DNA of 64,000 nucleotides from Lactobacillus sp. ESL0791 (GTDB lineage: Bacteria > Bacillota > Bacilli > Lactobacillales > Lactobacillaceae), in the NCBI RefSeq assembly GCF_029433255.1, contig NZ_JAQTHU010000001.1, positions 1,364,001 to 1,428,000 of the forward strand. The letters run 5' to 3'. Shown here piece by piece: positions 58,901-64,000 of the stretch; the first letter of the stretch is position 1; every line of letters begins with the position of its first letter. Below the pieces are notes generated by a model, which searched no databases, was not told the origin of the DNA, and worked only from the letters and a program-made list of their open reading frames with translations. The translations under genes and the position numbers were made by a program.

Positions 58901-61900
58901 ATTCTGATCTGCTTGTCGATGTGCTGCCACTTTCTGACGTGCTACCAGATTCTGATCTACTCGTCGATGTGCTGTCGCTTTCTGACGTGCTACCAGATTC
59001 TGATCTACTTGTCGATGTGCTGCCACTCTCCGATGTACTGCCAGATTCTGATCTACTTGTCGATGTGCTTTTCTCTGACGTACTGCCGGCTGATCTGCTC
59101 GTCGATGTGCTGCCACTCTCCGATGTACTGCCAGATTCTGATCTACTCGTCGATGTGCTGCCACTCTCGGATGTGCTGCCAGATTCTGATCTGCTTGTCG
59201 ATGTGCTGCCGCTCTCTGATGTGCTGCCGGATTCTGATGTACTGTCGATCTCGGATGTGCTGCCAGATTCTGATCTACCGTCGATTGCGATTTCGCTCTC
59301 GGATGTGCTGCCACTCTCCGATGTACTGCCAGATTCTGATCTACTTGTCGATTGATGTGCTACCAGATTCTGATCTGCTCGTCGATGTGCTGTCGATGTG
59401 CTGCCAGATTCTGATCTCCGTCGATGTGCGTATCCGATGTACTGCCAGATTCTGATCTACTTGTCGATGTGCTTTCGATTTCTGATCTGCTCGTCGATGT
59501 GCTGCCAGATTCCAGATTCTGCTTGCTCGTGATGTGCTGCCGCTCTCCGACGTACTACCAGATTCTGATGTACTGCCAGATTCTGCTTTGTCGATGTGTA
59601 TTCTGCCACTTGTCGATGTACTGCCAGATGCTGCCAGATTCTGATCTGATTGTCTGATGTACTTTCGGATGTGCTGCCCGGATGTGCTGCTTGTCGATTC
59701 TGATGTGCTACCTTCTGATCTACCGGATTCTGACTCGTCGATGTGCTGCCGCTCTCCGATGTACTGATTCTGATCAGCTTCTCGATCTACTCGTCGATGT
59801 GCTTTCGCTCTCGGATGTACTGCCAGATTCTGATCTGCTTGTCGATGTGCTGCCACTTTCCGACGTACTGCCAGATTCCGATCTACTTGTTGATGTGCTT
59901 TCGCTTTCTGACGTGCTGCCACTCTCCGACGTACTGCCAGATTCTGATCTACTCGTCGATGTGCTGCCACTCTCGGATGTGCTACCAGATTCTGATCTGC
60001 TTGTCGATGTGCTGCCGCTCTCGGATGTACTGCCAGATTCTGATCTACTTGTCGATGTGCTTTCACTCTCAGATGTGCTACCGCTCTCCGACGTACTGCC
60101 GGATTCTGATCTACTCGTCGATGTGCTTTCGCTCTCGGATGTGCTACCAGATTCTGATCTACTCGTCGATGTGCTGCCAGATTCTGATCTACTCGTCGAT
60201 GTGCTGCCGCTCTCGGATGTACTGCCAGATTCTGATCTACTTGTCGATGTGCTGCCGCTCTCTGATTCACTGACTGACGCACTTGTCGATGCACTGTCGA
60301 GCTCGGACAGACTGTCTGAGTCCAAACTGGCTGAGTCGCTTATTGATCTGCTGTCGCTCTCTGATTCACTGACTGATGCACTTGTCGATGCACTGTCGAG
60401 CTCGGACAGACTGTCTGAGTCCAAACTGGCTGAATCGCTTATTGATCTGCTGTCGCTCTCTGATTCACTGGCTGACGCACTTGTCGATGCACTGTCGAGC
60501 TCGGACAGACTGTCTGAGTCCAAACTGGCTGAGTCGCTTATTGATCTGCTGTCGCTCTCTGATTCACTGACTGATGCACTTGTCGATGCACTGTCGAGCT
60601 CGGACAGACTGTCTGAGTCCAAACTGGCTGAATCGCTTATTGATCTGCTGTCGCTCTCTGATTCACTGACTGATGCACTTGTCGATGCACTGTCGAGCTC
60701 GGACAGACTGTCTGAGTCCAAACTGGCTGAATCGCTTATTGATCTGCTGTCGCTCTCTGATTCACTGACTGACGCACTTGTCGATGCACTGTCGAGCTCG
60801 GACAGACTGTCTGAGTCCAAACTGTCTGAGTCGCTTATTGATCTGCTGTCGCTCTCTGATTCACTGACTGACGCACTTGTCGATGCACTGTCGAGCTCGG
60901 ACAGACTGTCTGAGTCCAAACTGGCTGAGTCGCTTATTGATCTGCTGTCGCTCTCTGATTCACTGACTGACGTACTTGTTGACTTGCTGTTGCTCTCTGA
61001 GTCACTCAAGCTTGCTGAAAGCCACTGGCTAAGCTTTATATTGTCTAAAGATAAGCTCGTATTTTGAGAGATAATCACAGATATTGAAGCACTAACTGCC
61101 TCCGAGAGGGATGCATTAGCCGATAAACTTGCTGACCCACTCGCTAAAACAGTTGAAATTGACCGTGAATTAGCAAACGAAGTCGAGATAGATAATCTAC
61201 TGTTCGCAGGAATTTCGCCTATTATTTGTGAATCTGAGCTTTGAGCTCTACTAGCCGAACTAGATGAAATACTTTGACTCACATTTGAAGACGCAGCCCA
61301 AGAATCAACAACTGAATTACTCTTACTATTACTTACTTCATGAGAAGCATTGATTGAAGCGTTAGTGCTCTCAAGACCGGACAAACTTGCGCTCGCTGAG
61401 GCTAAAACGGTAGAATCCTGTATTACGGCTATATTGCTGGAATTTACACTGGAAACATACGAATGCAGACTGCTGTTGCTACTAGAAAGATTACTATAAT
61501 ACCTAGAAGCAGAGGCCGCAACTAAACTTGCTGATTGCGAATTTGACCGAGAATCACTAGTATATTTTGAGTTCTTGGCAGATACTGAAGAATTCATGGC
61601 TGACAAGTCGCTCGTCAAACTAGAATTCTGGGAATTGGAAATGCCGGCAGACAAAGCTGGTGTAAATAAACTCTCATTACTCCAAGAAGCACTCATATTA
61701 GCTGAAGCTTGAGTGTAGAGATTTGAATTAGATTCATTGGAATTTTCACTATAACGGGTGCTTAAAGAAGCCAGTATTGAAGAATTATTATTACTTACTT
61801 CAACATTACTCTTTGAAGCATTTTGACTAGTATTCATGCTTGCTGAGACCGAATTGATAAATTCTTCACTTGAATCTAATGATGCCTGCATGCTAGCACT

Positions 61901-63313
61901 AGCCGAATTATAAGCAACGGGATCGTTTACTTGCGATAAACTAGCAGCATCAGATTGTGAAGCAATTTGGTGACCAGAACTATCCTGCATTGATAATGAA
62001 GTGTATGTTGATTTGTTCTTGGAGACAGCTGGAGTAGGAGTATTACTGAGCGATTCATAATCTTTTCTTAAACTTGAGTTCTGCGAAGCTAAAACTGAAA
62101 GAGAACTATCCGCAGCATCGGATTGTGAGGCAATGATCGAAGATACAGCTGAACGGCTTGACTTCGCAAGTTTACTGTCATAAAGAGACATGGACGATGA
62201 GATCCAGTAGTTCATTAAAGAATTCATTGAACTGGAATCATAACTTGCCAAACTGCTATAAAAACGACTTTGACTGTTACTTAATGAGGGATTAGATTGC
62301 GGCTTTGATTGAGCAAGGGCAATGGAGTTACTATCTGAATTTATAGTAGACTGGACCCAAGTTTTAAATGTCGATGAATAAACAGAATAAATTTGCTGTC
62401 GCAAACTAGCTGATTTTGACAAGCTTGTGCTCTGCTTTGTTGAAGCACTTTTACTACTATCTTGACTTCTATTTTGACTAGTTTGAATTGAATTCACTAG
62501 TACATTACTATCACTTCGTGAAGCTAAGATGCTATCGTTGGTAGAAGTAATAAGTGCAGGATCAGTTTCACTAGATAAATTTAAAGAATAAATTTTTGAT
62601 ATTGATTCATACATTGAAGCATTTCTAGAAGTTAAACTTGAATTTTCACTAGAAAAACTATTGCCCTGGACCAGGAGCGATTTGCTTTGACTTATACTGT
62701 CATCATCGGTTAAACCTAAAGCAGCAGCACTGGTTAATACTTTATTGGAATTTTCTTCTGTCGCCCTGGTAGACAGGCTGCTCGTGCTTTGAGATGCAGA
62801 AGCAGTGGCAGATTGTGAAGAAGCTTTGACTGCAGAAGAAGAGATAGCAGAAGCAGAAACTGTAACAGAAGCAGAAACTGCAGACTCCTGCGATGTTGCC
62901 GTACGCTGATTAGCCGAATTAGTTACTTTACTATTAGTACTTTGTGACGTGAAAGCAGCAGATTGCGTATTTTCTGATGGTTTAATTGCTGCAGAAGAAG
63001 AGGAGGTAGCAGTAGTAGAAACAGAAATTGCAGTGCTTTGTGATTGCACCTCATTATCAAGTGAACTATCAGTATTTTTGCTGACACTCTGAGATGCAGG
63101 AATTGTAGCAGATTGTGCGCCTACCAAAGTTTTGGCATTGTTAACCTTAACTTTGGGCACAGTAACATCAGCAGCATGCACGGTATTTTGTGTACCAAGC
63201 ATCCCGCCAAGTAAACCGCCAATTCCAGCAGCCAGCCAGTTACGAGCATTTGCTTTTTCCTTTTCAGTTACTTGATTTTTCTTTAAAAGTTTCTTATGTC
63301 TTTTTTTTGTCAT
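49988..63313 (-). CDS. Giant serine-rich repeat surface protein with C-terminal SLAP domains
   Basis: The nominal product is about 4,440 residues. The order is: basic N-terminus and export signal (residues about 1-48; core [16 protein letters not shown], end VHA); a non-repetitive Ser/Asn/Ala-rich region (to about residue 785); seven acidic 33-residue repeats; about 3,180 residues of [14 protein letters not shown] repeats; a short linker; and three Lys/Tyr-rich SLAP units (49988-50545; for example [30 protein letters not shown]). Such proteins are typically O-glycosylated adhesins. SLAP units replace LPXTG, implying non-covalent wall attachment. The frame is broken several times between about 58.44 and 59.79 kb, yet start and stop are in the same overall frame, so assembly error is likely. 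A GTG four codons upstream (63325) is an alternative start. Confidence 0.85.
50711..60250 (-). repeat. Main serine-rich repeat array, 48-bp (16-residue) units
   Basis: About 9.5 kb is made of 48-bp units encoding [20 protein letters not shown] sequence, alternating SESG/SESE variants. Extra 18-bp (six-residue SGSTSE) inserts occur at intervals. The array encodes chiefly Ser, Gly, Glu and Thr with one Arg per unit. GC content is visibly higher than in flanking genes. Units are near-identical with third-position changes, and long blocks recur (for example 52509-52855 equals 53349-53695). Confidence 0.95.
58437..59790 (-). other. Indel-scrambled patch inside the adhesin repeat array
   Basis: Here 48-bp units are interrupted by small insertions and deletions at about 58437-58525, 59068-59100, 59215-59300 and densely from 59345 to 59790. 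Between these points the repeats are clean. The patch shifts the reading frame several times, but the net change is a multiple of three: 63313 to 49988 is exactly divisible into codons. The most likely cause is residual consensus error where reads could not be placed. Genuine decay is possible. Confidence 0.8.
60262..60954 (-). repeat. Seven 99-bp (33-residue) acidic Ser/Asp repeats
   Basis: Exactly periodic 99-bp units recur at 60261, 60360, 60459 and so on. They encode [20 protein letters not shown] followed by [13 protein letters not shown]. Copies differ by only one or two residues (Ala/Asp in the second, Val/Ala in the sixth). They form the junction between the non-repetitive Ser-rich head and the long 16-residue array. 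An eighth, diverged unit begins the head side. Confidence 0.93.
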
Positions 63314-63386
63314 AATTCTCTTCACATAACAGTCTAATACATTAAAGCTAATTCTATATTTACATACATTTATTTCTTACAAATTA

Positions 63387-63392
63387 ATTATA
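63387..63392 (-). promoter_or_regulatory. Putative -10 box of the adhesin gene
   Basis: A TATAAT on the minus strand lies about 74 bp upstream of the adhesin start. The -35 region is poor. The untranslated leader would be about 65 nt. It is weakly supported. Confidence 0.35.
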
Positions 63393-63464
63393 TCATAAGA
63401 TAAAGCAAATAATAAACAAATAAGTTTAATATTATAAAAAGAAAACTTTATATTTAACAAACAA

Positions 63465-63503
63465 AATACCCTTTTATAAGCAATTTGCTTATAAAAGGGT
63501 ATT
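63465..63503. terminator. Terminator between the HxlR-type gene and the adhesin gene
   Basis: Perfect 17-bp arms, AATACCCTTTTATAAGC and GCTTATAAAAGGGTATT, enclose a 5-nt loop. It lies about 40 bp after the HxlR-type stop and isolates the adhesin transcript. Confidence 0.85.
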
Positions 63504-63539
63504 ACAATTTATATATATTAATATAAAAATAACAAGTAA

Positions 63540-63896
63540 TTATACCCACCTGTCTGCCCAATGATGAATTTGGTCAAAAACAGGCTTTAATTCTGCACCT
63601 TTTTTGGTTAACCCATAAGAAATAATTTTTGTTTCACCATTCACCGAACGTTTAACAATTTTTTCTTTCTCCAACTCTTTCAGCCGTTCAACTAAAACCC
63701 GATCTGAACATGAGCTAATACACCGTGCCAAGTCTTTGAAACGCATATACTTCGTATCACACAGTGAACTGATAATTAACCCGTTCCACTTCTTGCCGAT
63801 TACCTGAAAAGCATTAATAAAGTGCTCACACAATTCATAGTCTTGAGGCGGACAACCACAAGTTTTCTTATTTTTTTCTATTACACCTTGAACCAT
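63540..63896 (-). CDS. HxlR-family transcriptional regulator
   Basis: The 118-residue winged-helix protein has the HxlR signature: an N-terminal Cys (CGCPPQDYELCEHF), then FQVIGKKWNGLIISSLCD, MRFKDLARCISSCSDRVLVERLKELEKEKIV and YGLTKKGAELKPVFDQIHHWA. Six Cys residues (13, 15, 23 and three in the DNA-binding core) are more than usual and would suit a thiol- or metal-responsive switch. It is alone in the window, and its target may lie to the right. It is separated from the adhesin gene by a terminator, so control of the adhesin is not implied. Confidence 0.9.
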   Translation of the reverse strand: MVQGVIEKNKKTCGCPPQDYELCEHFINAFQVIGKKWNGLIISSLCDTKYMRFKDLARCISSCSDRVLVERLKELEKEKIVKRSVNGETKIISYGLTKKGAELKPVFDQIHHWADRWV

Positions 63897-64000
63897 TCTA
63901 TAAATTCCTTTCTGCTACCCTATTTAAGACATTTTTGTAATAAAATTATTATAAGAAATTTGCTTACTAAAAACAAGTGCTTTTACTCTTATGCAAAATG

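Noticed and set aside
53995..59314. Minus-strand frames rich in Ala/His/Arg/Gln ([13 protein letters not shown])
   Set aside because: These are the serine repeat read in the wrong frame. Their apparent junction with the true frame arises from the indel patch at 58.4-59.8 kb.
50711..60250. Possible CRISPR array, because of regular ~48-bp periodicity
   Set aside because: Units are contiguous with no unique spacers, encode protein in frame, and no cas genes are present.

Overview
The window is a chromosomal segment of a low-GC Gram-positive, almost certainly a Lactobacillus sensu stricto (acidophilus/delbrueckii branch). The evidence is the set of close homologues of lactobacillar housekeeping genes (smc-ftsY, pepX, PyrR-controlled pyr genes, T-box pheST), SLAP-type (bacterial S-layer-like) domains on surface proteins, and a huge serine-rich repeat surface protein. 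I did not assign a species. No tRNA, rRNA, CRISPR array, prophage or intact insertion sequence was recognised.

Layout. 1-4.8 kb: rnc-smc-ftsY, transcribed leftward. 5.0-6.5 kb: a broken secreted SLAP/CAP-like gene and a RelB/RelE-type toxin-antitoxin pair. 6.5-9.3 kb: a soluble FAD reductase divergent from a LysR regulator, with palindromes between them. 9.3-12.9 kb: manA, an SdpI-like membrane protein and a two-component system, tightly packed. 13-16.6 kb: an ArsC/Spx-like protein, a small membrane protein and pepX. 16.8-22.3 kb: an AT-rich accessory zone with a BspA/DUF285-type secreted protein, a polytopic glycosyltransferase, a small secreted protein, an M10 metalloprotease whose signal peptide has decayed, a lone AbrB-like protein and two copies of a small inverted-repeat element.

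22.4-33.1 kb holds de novo pyrimidine synthesis. One leftward block runs pyrD-[attenuator]-pyrR-[attenuator]-pyrB-pyrC-carA-carB. A rightward pair, [attenuator]-pyrF-pyrE, faces away from it. A YefM/YoeB module with a frameshifted toxin and a third copy of the repeat element sit between the two blocks. The products convert glutamine/bicarbonate and aspartate to UMP, and PyrR senses UMP at all three leaders. PyrD looks like class 1B, but no pyrK is present here.

33.3-49.9 kb is mostly housekeeping: an MFS transporter, glnA, ynbB, miaA, rhodanese-like, yqgQ, rhomboid protease, 5-formyl-THF cyclo-ligase, rpmG, a class B PBP, a BadF-type sugar kinase, a two-gene unknown/glycosyltransferase cassette, greA, and pheS-pheT behind a T-box leader.

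50.0-63.3 kb is one giant leftward gene of nominally about 4,440 codons for a serine-rich repeat adhesin. It has an N-terminal export signal with a glycine-rich core, a non-repetitive Ser-rich region, seven 33-residue acidic repeats, about 9.5 kb of 16-residue Ser-rich repeats, and three C-terminal SLAP units instead of an LPXTG anchor. A patch at about 58.4-59.8 kb is scrambled by many small indels, yet start and stop lie in the same overall frame. The window ends with an HxlR-type regulator.
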